DNA of 5,059 bases, taken from assembly GCA_945874095.1 (NCBI GenBank), contig CAMCFM010000365.1:1-5059 (forward strand). The letters are read 5' to 3'. Position 1 is the first letter of the stretch, and every line of letters begins with the position of its first letter. Below are positions 1 through 5,059 of the stretch, in pieces. The notes beneath the pieces are model-generated. The model saw only the letters and a list, made by a program, of their open reading frames with translations. It searched no databases and was not told the DNA's origin. The translations under genes were made by a program, and so were the position numbers. This DNA is from Candidatus Kuenenia stuttgartensis. Lineage in GTDB: Bacteria; Planctomycetota; Planctomycetia; Isosphaerales; Isosphaeraceae.

Positions 1-36
1 TGGCACAGGTCATGGCTGAGTGATTAACGAATCATC
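1..36 (+). other. Possible 3' tail of an upstream plus-strand gene
   Basis: All three forward frames close here: TGA at 17-19, TGA at 21-23 and TAA at 25-27. A terminator hairpin begins 11 to 15 bases after the last two stops, the spacing expected at the end of a plus-strand gene. At most eight residues are visible in any frame, too few to identify the product or decide which frame is coding. If the two genes downstream belong to an ebo-like cluster, an ebo partner could lie upstream, but that is a guess. Confidence 0.3.
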
Positions 37-38
37 AT

Positions 39-62
39 GGTGGGTTTCGGCCCACCTTTTTT
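39..62 (+). terminator. Intrinsic (Rho-independent) terminator hairpin
   Basis: The sequence reads GGTGGG (39-44), loop TTTCGG (45-50), CCCACC (51-56), then six T residues (57-62). The stem is perfect, G+C-rich and 6 bp long, and is followed directly by the T tract: the textbook form of an intrinsic terminator for transcription moving rightwards. It ends only 10 bases before the preferred ATG of the prenyltransferase gene. It therefore either ends the upstream unit or works as a read-through control point in front of the downstream pair. Confidence 0.75.
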
Positions 63-72
63 CTTGGAATCC

Positions 73-975
73 ATGCAAACCAAAGCTTTCCTTCGTCTGA
101 TCCGCCTGCCCAACGTCTTCACGGCGGCCTGTAATAGCTTGGCCGGTGCCCTTGTGGCCGGGGTCGGATTTGATCGCTGGCCGGCTCTGATCATGCTGGC
201 CTTGTCGTCCATGAGCATTTATGCAGCCGGTATTTTATGGAATGATTTGTTTGATCTTGAAGAAGACCGACGCGAGCGTCCTTCTCGACCACTCCCATCA
301 GGACAAATTTCTGTGCGTTTGGCCTGGCTGGTTTCAAATCTGCTGGCAGTGGTTGGAGCCATTCTTGCAGCGTTGGTTTCGCCAAAAGTCGGGTTGCTGG
401 GTTTATCGCTACTGGCAGTTGTATTTTCATACGATCGCTGGACAAAAAGAAATGCAATTGGCCCGTGGAATATGGGCCTCTGCCGAGGCTTGAATCTGGC
501 CATGGGACTGATCATGAAACCGTTGGCCATCTGGGGCGTGCTGGCCGTTCTGGGCTATACGATCTACATTTCCGGGGTGACTTACATCAGCCGTCAGGAG
601 ACCAAAACTGGCGAGACAAAAGGTTTGCAAAAGGGCTTTGTTCTGCTGATCAGTGGTATGGCCATGGTCGTCGCTTCGATCCTGATGCATTCAAACCGCA
701 CGATTTATGGATTTGAGATTCAAAATGATGTGCCACTGCTGGGCGGACTGCTGATATTAATGGTGCTGATGAAGAGATTGACGCAAGTCTGGAAAACAGC
801 GTTTGCAGATCCCAGACCTGAAACCATTCAGAGTGTGGTTAAAACCGGTATCATCAACCTGCCATTATTTGACTTCTCCATAGTCATGGCCGCAGCAGGC
901 CCTCTGGCAGCAATTCCGATTGCAATTCTGTTCCTTCTGGCACGTCTAACAGCCCGAAAACTATACACGACCTGA
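73..975 (+). CDS. UbiA-family membrane prenyltransferase, EboC-like
   Basis: This is a 300-residue integral membrane protein of the UbiA superfamily, whose members transfer an isoprenoid chain from a polyprenyl diphosphate to an acceptor. The first metal-binding motif is complete: N57-D58, D61 and D65, followed by the RPSRPLPSG stretch (69-77). Hydrophobic segments lie near residues 9-30, 37-55, 84-102, 106-119, 152-172, 188-205, 222-233 and 269-290. The LIRLPNVFTA N-terminus, the YAAG-x3-ND motif and the GPWNMGLCRGLN segment (130-141) resemble EboC of ebo clusters. The second metal motif, DxxxD-like in many relatives, is not evident; the corresponding loop reads SRQETKTGE (173-181). I chose ATG 73 because the in-frame ATG at 37 would place the terminator hairpin inside the coding region and add 12 residues unlike the family. 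The ribosome binding site is weak (TTGGAA). The acceptor is unknown. The family call is firm and the EboC assignment moderate. Confidence 0.9.
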   Translation: MQTKAFLRLIRLPNVFTAACNSLAGALVAGVGFDRWPALIMLALSSMSIYAAGILWNDLFDLEEDRRERPSRPLPSGQISVRLAWLVSNLLAVVGAILAALVSPKVGLLGLSLLAVVFSYDRWTKRNAIGPWNMGLCRGLNLAMGLIMKPLAIWGVLAVLGYTIYISGVTYISRQETKTGETKGLQKGFVLLISGMAMVVASILMHSNRTIYGFEIQNDVPLLGGLLILMVLMKRLTQVWKTAFADPRPETIQSVVKTGIINLPLFDFSIVMAAAGPLAAIPIAILFLLARLTARKLYTT

Positions 976-979
976 AATC

Positions 980-1822
980 ATGAAAATCGGCTACAATACC
1001 AACGGCCTGGCCCATCATCGTTTTGCCGACGCAGTTGCATTATTGGCTGACAATGGTTACGAATCCGTTGCAATTACGCCTGATATCCATTGGCTTGATC
1101 CTTATCAGGACTCCACGAATTTAAATCGCCAGTTGCAAGAAACCGTGAAATTGCTCGACCGCTTCGGGATGCAGTGCGTCATGGAAAGTGGGGCCCGCTA
1201 CCTGATCAATTCGCGAGTCAAGCACGACCCGACTTTGATGGACGCATCCGCCGATCGGCGTGCCTTAAGGGTGGATTATCTCCAGAGATTGATTCGTATG
1301 GCGGCCGAATTGAATGCCACCTGTTTTTCATTCTGGTCAGGAAAACTCGACGAAAACATTTCTGAGCAACAGGCGGATCAGAGACTGGCTGATGGAGTTT
1401 TCGAGATCCTTCCGATCGCTGAAACACTGCGGGTTCCACTGGCCTTTGAGCCGGAACCTGGCATGTATATTCAAACCATGGCCGATTTTCGACGACTCGA
1501 TCAGCTCATTCAAAGCGGTTGGTTTCAATTGACAATCGACCTTGGCCATTTGCATTGCCTTGGTGAGCAACCAATTGCGAATTACATTCGCGAATGGGGT
1601 ACCAGTTTGATTAATATTCATATCGAAGACATGAGGCCCGGAGTCCATGAGCACCTCATGTTTGGCGAGGGAACGATGGACTTCCCACCAATATTTCAGG
1701 CCCTTAAGGATATCAATTATCCGTTTGCATTGAATGTCGAACTCAGCCGCGATTCGCACAGAGCCGATCAGGTCGTCTCGAAATCCGCTGATTTCCTGAG
1801 GCGGATGATTCAAATGAGCTGA
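980..1822 (+). CDS. Sugar phosphate isomerase/epimerase-like TIM-barrel protein
   Basis: This 280-residue protein belongs to the xylose isomerase-like TIM-barrel (AP endonuclease 2) superfamily and fills the usual length of about 270-290. The N-terminal first strand is MKIGYNTNGL. The likely metal ligands sit at the ends of successive strands: E157 in FEPEPG, D187 in TIDLGH, H214 in NIHIEDM and E254 in NVELSR; H190 is also close to the site. This suggests a divalent metal-dependent isomerase or epimerase acting on a sugar or cyclitol-like substrate in the cytoplasm, but the substrate cannot be read from sequence. The gene starts 4 bases after the prenyltransferase stop with no clear Shine-Dalgarno sequence, so translational coupling within one operon is likely. 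A TIM-barrel protein of this superfamily, EboE, also occurs with EboC in ebo clusters, so the two may act in one pathway. At 280 residues this one is shorter than the EboE proteins I recall, so I do not use that name. Confidence 0.88.
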   Translation: MKIGYNTNGLAHHRFADAVALLADNGYESVAITPDIHWLDPYQDSTNLNRQLQETVKLLDRFGMQCVMESGARYLINSRVKHDPTLMDASADRRALRVDYLQRLIRMAAELNATCFSFWSGKLDENISEQQADQRLADGVFEILPIAETLRVPLAFEPEPGMYIQTMADFRRLDQLIQSGWFQLTIDLGHLHCLGEQPIANYIREWGTSLINIHIEDMRPGVHEHLMFGEGTMDFPPIFQALKDINYPFALNVELSRDSHRADQVVSKSADFLRRMIQMS

Positions 1823-1833
1823 ATCTGTTTTTT
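1807..1833 (+). terminator. Weak terminator-like hairpin overlapping the stop codon
   Basis: GATTCA (1807-1812) can pair with TGAATC (1820-1825) across a 7-base loop, followed by TG and six T residues (1828-1833). The TGA stop of the isomerase-like gene is the first three bases of the right arm. The stem is only 6 bp and A+T-rich, so it is weak, but its position and T tract fit the end of the two-gene unit. Confidence 0.4.
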
Positions 1834-1867
1834 ATTGGGTAAATTCTCTGAGAAGACTTCGCAATAC

Positions 1868-1896
1868 TTGCGGTTGTAAGCATTTTCGATTATGAT
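1868..1896 (+). promoter_or_regulatory. Candidate sigma-70-type promoter for the DUF1559 gene
   Basis: A -35-like TTGCGG (1868-1873) lies 17 bases from a -10-like TATGAT (1891-1896), which matches the TATAAT consensus at five of six positions. The -35 box matches at only three. The pair lies in the 124-base spacer after the isomerase-like gene and would start transcription about 45 bases before the DUF1559 ATG. The rest of the spacer shows nothing else I can name. Confidence 0.35.
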
Positions 1897-1934
1897 TGGA
1901 AACTGTTCTGTTACTTGGATTCATACGATAAATC

Positions 1935-1941
1935 GAGGGAG
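1935..1941 (+). promoter_or_regulatory. Ribosome binding site of the DUF1559 gene
   Basis: GAGGGAG lies five bases before the ATG at 1947 and is the clearest Shine-Dalgarno sequence in the window. It fixes this start rather than the internal in-frame ATG codons at 1953 and 1992. Confidence 0.65.
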
Positions 1942-1946
1942 TTTCA

Positions 1947-3068
1947 ATGCGAATGGGACATCCCCCAAACCCCAAGCCTGAATTCCGGGCCATGACATTA
2001 GTTGAAATGCTATTTCTGGTTGCAATCATTGCAATTGGCCTTCTGGTGATGATTCCCGTGATATTGTATTCGCGTGATCATTCCAGGAACACGCAATGTC
2101 AATCAAATCTTCGGCAAATTGCGAGCGGAACTCATCAATATGAAGCCTCGGCCAGTGTATTTCCTGCCGGATTTTTCTGGTCGGTCATCCCCGGAAAAAA
2201 TCGCGAAGAAGCGTCGCTTGCCAGCAGTCATGGTCCTCTCGTATCCATACTTCCATTCGTCGAACAGTCATCTCTGTATTCATCATTGAATTTTGGTCAT
2301 AATATTCATTCAGAGGTCAATATGACCGTCTGTGCGACCCGCATCAGCTTGTTTCAATGTCCGGCCGACCCTGAGATTACGACACTTTCCACTATCCCCA
2401 ATTCTGCACTGGTCCCTTCAAATACAAGTTCAGGTAGTCATTTGATCGCCAAATCCAGCTATGCATCAGTGGCTGGCCCGTGGGTTGTGAATACCTGGAG
2501 ACTGCCCGGCCTTGGGCAAGGCGAGCGGTCGAGCTATCCGGAATCGGTCAAAAATCAATTGGGCATGTTCAATATCAGTCATTTTATGAAGCTCGACGAT
2601 GTGACAGACGGTACAGCTTCCACGATGATGTTTGGCGAGCATTCTCTGGAGCATGTGAAATCAAATTTGCGTAACGACAGCTTCTGGTGGGTCAGCGGGA
2701 ATCATGGGGATACTCTGATCAGCACCATGTTTCCGATCAATTCCTGGCGTTACGGCTTAGATCCGGAAATCGATTTAATCTCCGCATCAAGTTCGCATGG
2801 CAGAACCGCGAACTTTGCATTTGCCGACGGTTCCGTGCGACCGATTCGCGATACCATTGCCACAATGAGCTTTCAATTTAATTCCAAAAAACTATTTCCC
2901 ACAGGTGGAATACATGTGCAGTCATGGATTTCCCAGAGTGTACTCACAGAATCGACCGGCCCTGACCCATTCTGGGACACTACGTTTAAACTTCGCCCCG
3001 GCGAGCGGTTCGGCCTTTATCAGGCACTTTCCACTCGGGCCGGGGGTGAGCAGGTTGGAGGTTTTTAA
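1947..3068 (+). CDS. DUF1559 protein with type IV pilin-like N-terminus and H-X9-DG motif
   Basis: This 373-residue protein has the architecture of the DUF1559 (SBP_bac_10) family, present in dozens to hundreds of copies in planctomycete genomes. A 15-residue basic leader ends in FRA, followed by MTLVEMLFLVAIIAIGLL, a class III signal-like helix (residues 16 to about 41) with the conserved Glu at mature position +5 (E20). Next comes the family's charged stretch with the NLRQI motif (54-58). The C-terminal domain carries the H-X9-DG motif, H284 and D294-G295, within FADGSVR. The tail (FGLYQALSTRAGGE) is also typical, so the gene looks full-length and intact. The residue before the expected prepilin peptidase cut is Ala15, not the usual Gly. 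The protein is expected to be membrane-anchored and exposed outside the cytoplasm. The family's function is not established; pseudopilin-like or surface roles are inferred. It has its own candidate promoter and a strong ribosome binding site, and appears monocistronic. Confidence 0.95.
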   Translation: MRMGHPPNPKPEFRAMTLVEMLFLVAIIAIGLLVMIPVILYSRDHSRNTQCQSNLRQIASGTHQYEASASVFPAGFFWSVIPGKNREEASLASSHGPLVSILPFVEQSSLYSSLNFGHNIHSEVNMTVCATRISLFQCPADPEITTLSTIPNSALVPSNTSSGSHLIAKSSYASVAGPWVVNTWRLPGLGQGERSSYPESVKNQLGMFNISHFMKLDDVTDGTASTMMFGEHSLEHVKSNLRNDSFWWVSGNHGDTLISTMFPINSWRYGLDPEIDLISASSSHGRTANFAFADGSVRPIRDTIATMSFQFNSKKLFPTGGIHVQSWISQSVLTESTGPDPFWDTTFKLRPGERFGLYQALSTRAGGEQVGGF

Positions 3069-3088
3069 TCCTTGATGCCATCCGATGA

Positions 3089-4003
3089 TTATTTCATAGG
3101 CTTGCCAGTCAAAGGAACACCGTTGGTTGTCAGAATTTGGATTTCGTGAGCCTTGTAAGGCCCTTCATAGGTCCAGACAATTTTCTTGTCGCGGGTGATC
3201 TCGAAAATCTTGACGCCTTTTTGGGCTGCATAACTGGCGATTACCGTGTTTCCATTCGGCAATCGCTGGCCACCGCAAGGGTCGGCGAAAGGCTTTCCGG
3301 GAAGATCTTCGTTTGTGACTTTCCAGACAATCTTGCCGGTCGGGTCAAGCTCCACCGTTTTATTTCCATGGGTCAGGTTCACCAGCGTATTGCCATTTTC
3401 CAGGCGAATGGCGGTGAATGGCCAGTTTTCTTCCTTACGGCCGCCGACTTCCGGCAGGTCGGTTTTAAATTCCTGAACCACTTCACCTTTTGGCGTGTAT
3501 TCCTTGACTTTAAATGCAAGAAGGTGCGGCACCAGATAATTTCCGTTTGGCAACTTCCGAGCCATTCGGGTTTGCATATGGGCATTGTCGGTTTCAGGCT
3601 TGAGCGGGCATTCCACGGCGATATTGCCTTTGGAATCGACTTCAAGAATTCGTGGCTTAGGGCCAAGTTCCGTGATCAGTGTATGACCATTTTCAAGCCG
3701 ATCGACTGTACCAAGTTCTTTATTCTCTGTAGAGAGTTTATATTGAAAGACGATGGTTTTATCACGCTGAAATTCAATCACTTCGTTGCCCCAGGCGATC
3801 AGGACGTTCCCGTTTGGCAGGACAACTCCATCGCGTGCGCCCGGCTTGCCTGAATCCCAGATCGGTTTCCCGTCCTCATCAATAATTCCCGTGAAATTCG
3901 GGCCTGCAATAAAAACAGAGTGCTTGATTTCTGATTGAGCCGCAGGGGCACAGACGGTTGAAATCAGGAGCGTCCAGAAAATCGCAAAAGCAGAGCGGTT
4001 CAT
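3089..4003 (-). CDS. Secreted beta-propeller protein with LPNGN-type repeats
   Basis: The 304-residue product begins with a signal peptide: N-terminal MNRSAFAIF, a hydrophobic core to about residue 18, and a likely cut after AQS (24). The mature part consists of repeated beta-propeller blades. Five copies of a [LV][PE]NG[NH]xL[IV] motif lie at 62-69, 103-110, 151-158, 201-208 and 248-255, 41 to 50 residues apart. They alternate with strands of the type DxxGKIVW (42-49, 79-86, 123-130, 220-227, 271-277). This pattern is seen in PQQ-like and arylsulfotransferase-like propellers. Such proteins act in the periplasm or at the cell surface as binding or scaffold modules; some relatives are enzymes. 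No catalytic site is recognised here, although H286 in AHEIQIL resembles a conserved C-terminal histidine of such repeats. A weak purine-rich GAGAAAAG precedes the ATG. The gene converges on the DUF1559 gene and lies 127 bases or more downstream of the HExxH gene. Confidence 0.88.
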   Translation of the reverse strand: MNRSAFAIFWTLLISTVCAPAAQSEIKHSVFIAGPNFTGIIDEDGKPIWDSGKPGARDGVVLPNGNVLIAWGNEVIEFQRDKTIVFQYKLSTENKELGTVDRLENGHTLITELGPKPRILEVDSKGNIAVECPLKPETDNAHMQTRMARKLPNGNYLVPHLLAFKVKEYTPKGEVVQEFKTDLPEVGGRKEENWPFTAIRLENGNTLVNLTHGNKTVELDPTGKIVWKVTNEDLPGKPFADPCGGQRLPNGNTVIASYAAQKGVKIFEITRDKKIVWTYEGPYKAHEIQILTTNGVPLTGKPMK

Positions 4004-4065
4004 GATGGCTTTTCTCGGAGGGAATGTTGTTTTCAGGTGGGCTGGTTTTCAATCAAGACGACCAG

Positions 4066-4082
4066 ATGAGATACTCATGATA
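4066..4082 (-). promoter_or_regulatory. Possible -10 box with overlapping small dyad before the propeller gene
   Basis: On the minus strand, TATCAT (4082-4077) matches a -10 box at five of six positions but has no good -35 partner. It overlaps the end of a 13-base dyad, ATGAG-ATA-CTCAT (4066-4078). A separate TTGACC (4120-4115, minus strand) is a good -35-like hexamer without a matching -10 at 17 bases. One of these probably contributes to transcription of the propeller gene, but none is convincing alone. The rest of the 127-base spacer shows nothing recognisable. Confidence 0.2.
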
Positions 4083-4130
4083 GAAAATCTGTAAGATGTT
4101 TGATAGACGTTTGTGGTCAAATCGGCTGTT

Positions 4131-4559
4131 TTAAATTCCACTCTTCTTTCGGGCCTCGATTTCCCACGGATGAAACCAGTATCCATGGCCAGTCTTGCGC
4201 CATGTCCAAAGCGTCAAGCCTAAATAGATTGGCAGGAAAAGTGGCCCCCAGCGTTCAGTCTGCTGGACATGCACCAGTTCATGGGCCCGGAATTGATTGC
4301 GGGCATCGTCGTCTGCACATAAAATCACATGGCCCAGAGTGAGTGCCGATGCCTGAAATTCCCGCCGGTTTAAAATCGATCGAACCAGCGGGCCATGGAT
4401 CTCAATCACACCATGCCAGACGATGGTTTGGCCACCATAGACAGCGTTGGCAATCAAAATCGGAAATGCAACGGATGTCGTTGGTAAAGCCCAGGAGTAT
4501 TTTAGCAGTCTGACCCAAAAAGCGGTTTTGGATTGAGTGACAAAGGGGATTACGGACAT
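4131..4559 (-). CDS. Small hypothetical membrane protein with HExxH motif
   Basis: From the preferred ATG at 4559 this is a 142-residue protein. A hydrophobic segment near residues 22-40 is followed by a short strand-rich part (IVWHGVIEIHG, 46-56) and LTLGHVILC (73-81). The central motif AHELVHVQQTERWGPL (92-107) contains a zincin-type H93-E94-x-x-H97; E133 or E135 near the C-terminus could be a third ligand. A second hydrophobic stretch, LFLPIYLGLTLWTW (107-120), follows at once, so the putative metal site would sit at the membrane surface. I recognise the pattern from uncharacterised short proteins with an AHExVHVxQYERWGP-like motif, but no function is known to me; a metalloprotease role is inference. 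The frame stays open upstream, with possible starts at ATG 4610, ATG 4715 and TTG 4748. I prefer 4559 because similarity to the remembered family begins there and the extension is rich in Arg and Ser without recognisable motifs. The ribosome binding site is weak for every start. Confidence 0.75.
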   Translation of the reverse strand: MSVIPFVTQSKTAFWVRLLKYSWALPTTSVAFPILIANAVYGGQTIVWHGVIEIHGPLVRSILNRREFQASALTLGHVILCADDDARNQFRAHELVHVQQTERWGPLFLPIYLGLTLWTWRKTGHGYWFHPWEIEARKKSGI

Positions 4560-4645
4560 CGGTAAATTCCCGGGCGTGGGATCTGTTTTGATGCGAGTGA
4601 TGAATCTCATGATCGTTTCAGGGAATGGATGTCGTGGTTTTGCGC

Positions 4646-4674
4646 TTTGCAACAGCCTCTCTATGGAATATGAT
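4646..4674 (+). promoter_or_regulatory. Candidate promoter for the HAD-like gene
   Basis: TTTGCA (4646-4651) and TATGAT (4669-4674) are separated by 17 bases and match the sigma-70 consensus at four and five of six positions. The predicted start point near 4681 would give a leader of about 90 bases containing the 4693-4715 dyad. The TATGAT hexamer and 17-base spacer are the same as in the candidate promoter of the DUF1559 gene. Confidence 0.35.
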
Positions 4675-4692
4675 ACGACAGATTGACTGCGA

Positions 4693-4715
4693 ATGCGCGA
4701 AACAGCTTCGCGCAT
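4693..4715. promoter_or_regulatory. Perfect 9-bp dyad, possible operator or leader hairpin
   Basis: ATGCGCGAA (4693-4701) and TTCGCGCAT (4707-4715) are exact inverted copies around the 5-base centre ACAGC. No T tract follows on the plus strand, so it does not look like an intrinsic terminator. It lies about 20 bases downstream of the candidate -10 box of the HAD-like gene, in the spacer between two divergent genes. That suits either a dimeric repressor site or an RNA hairpin in the leader. If the HExxH gene started at ATG 4715 or TTG 4748, the dyad would fall within its coding region. Confidence 0.4.
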
Positions 4716-4771
4716 CACCGGTACAGGACGAATGAATTCCCTCAGCAATCATCGTAGAAAAAAGAAGTCAC

Positions 4772-5059
4772 ATGTCGGACCCACAAACTGTTCTTCGTGA
4801 ATTTCAGACAAAGCAGCCGTTTTTTGTAGGGATCGACTCCGACGGCTGCGTCTTTGATTCCATGGAAGTGAAGCATAAGGAATGTTTCATTCCCAGATTC
4901 ATTGAATTTTATCATCTGGCGGGAGTGGCGAAATTCGCGCGGGAGTCGTGGGAGTTTGCCAACCTTTATTCGAAAGATCGGGGCGTGAACCGGTTCCCTG
5001 GTCTGATCAAGTCTTTAGACCTACTGGCCCAGCGCCCTGAGGTCAAGAATCGTGGTTTT
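4772..5059 (+). CDS. HAD-like hydrolase, 5' part only (runs off the window)
   Basis: An open frame starts at ATG 4772 and continues without a stop through the last base, giving the first 96 residues. HAD motif I is seen as VGIDSDGCVFDSME: D22 would be the nucleophile and D24 the acid/base, followed by G25. The segment after it (KHKECFIPRFIEF, then FANLYSKDRGVNRFPGL) belongs to the cap region and resembles a HAD-like family I associate with planctomycetes and related phyla. The family hydrolyses phosphate esters or related bonds in the cytoplasm, but the substrate is not evident. Motifs II to IV lie beyond the window, so catalytic competence cannot be judged. Upstream AGAAG (4763-4767), four bases before the ATG, is a weak ribosome binding site. 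The gene is divergent from the HExxH gene and follows a candidate promoter and a dyad. Confidence 0.82.
   Translation, partial: MSDPQTVLREFQTKQPFFVGIDSDGCVFDSMEVKHKECFIPRFIEFYHLAGVAKFARESWEFANLYSKDRGVNRFPGLIKSLDLLAQRPEVKNRGF

Noticed and set aside
37..72. ATG at 37 as the start of the prenyltransferase gene
   Set aside because: It would place the terminator hairpin within the coding region, has no ribosome binding site, and adds residues unlike UbiA N-termini; ATG 73 fits the family better.
1337..1813. Minus-strand open frame of 158 codons
   Set aside because: It is antisense to the TIM-barrel gene, which has conserved metal-ligand motifs; it has no recognisable protein features.
2516..3012. 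Repeated GGCGAGCGGT at about 2520 and 3000 as a DNA repeat
   Set aside because: Both copies encode Gly-Glu-Arg within the same protein and similarity stops after about ten bases; coding coincidence is the simpler explanation.
3137..3853. Long plus-strand open frame (238 codons) opposite the propeller gene
   Set aside because: It lies entirely antisense to a gene with a signal peptide and clear repeats; its translation shows no domain or sensible composition, so it is a shadow frame.
4042..4065. Inverted repeat CTGGT ... ACCAG as a terminator
   Set aside because: The stem is 5 bp with a 14-base loop and no T tract on either strand; chance is sufficient.
1..5059. CRISPR array, insertion sequence, tRNA or rRNA gene
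   Set aside because: No regularly spaced repeats, transposase frame, terminal inverted repeats, or cloverleaf-like or rRNA-like sequence was seen on either strand.

Overview
The window most likely comes from a planctomycete (Planctomycetota). The strongest evidence is a DUF1559 gene with a type IV pilin-like N-terminus and an H-X9-DG motif, a family hugely expanded in that phylum. A secreted beta-propeller protein rich in LPNGN-type repeats and a HAD-like protein with a DSDGCVFDSME signature fit the same origin. Base composition looks close to even, and I see no mobile element, CRISPR array, tRNA or rRNA. No species can be named.

Layout, left to right. Bases 1-36 hold at most the tail of an upstream gene, since all three forward frames stop by base 27. 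A convincing intrinsic terminator hairpin follows at 39-62. Next come two closely linked plus-strand genes: a UbiA-family membrane prenyltransferase resembling EboC (73-975), and, 4 bases later, a TIM-barrel sugar phosphate isomerase/epimerase-like protein (980-1822). A weak terminator-like hairpin overlaps the stop codon of the second. A 124-base spacer with a candidate promoter and a good ribosome binding site leads to the DUF1559 gene (1947-3068). This gene converges, with a gap of only 20 bases, on a minus-strand gene for a secreted beta-propeller protein (3089-4003). Upstream of that, also on the minus strand, is a small membrane protein with an HExxH motif (4131 to about 4559). A divergent spacer carrying a perfect 9-bp dyad and a candidate promoter then precedes a plus-strand HAD-like gene that runs off the window (4772 to beyond 5059).

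How the genes relate. The prenyltransferase and the TIM-barrel enzyme are probably one transcription unit. They resemble the EboC plus sugar-isomerase part of ebo/EDB-type clusters, which are linked to export or membrane-associated handling of metabolites; the other ebo partners are not in the window. The remaining genes look like independent units. The most original items are the partial ebo-like pair with its upstream terminator, the uncharacterised HExxH membrane protein, and the dyad in the divergent promoter region.
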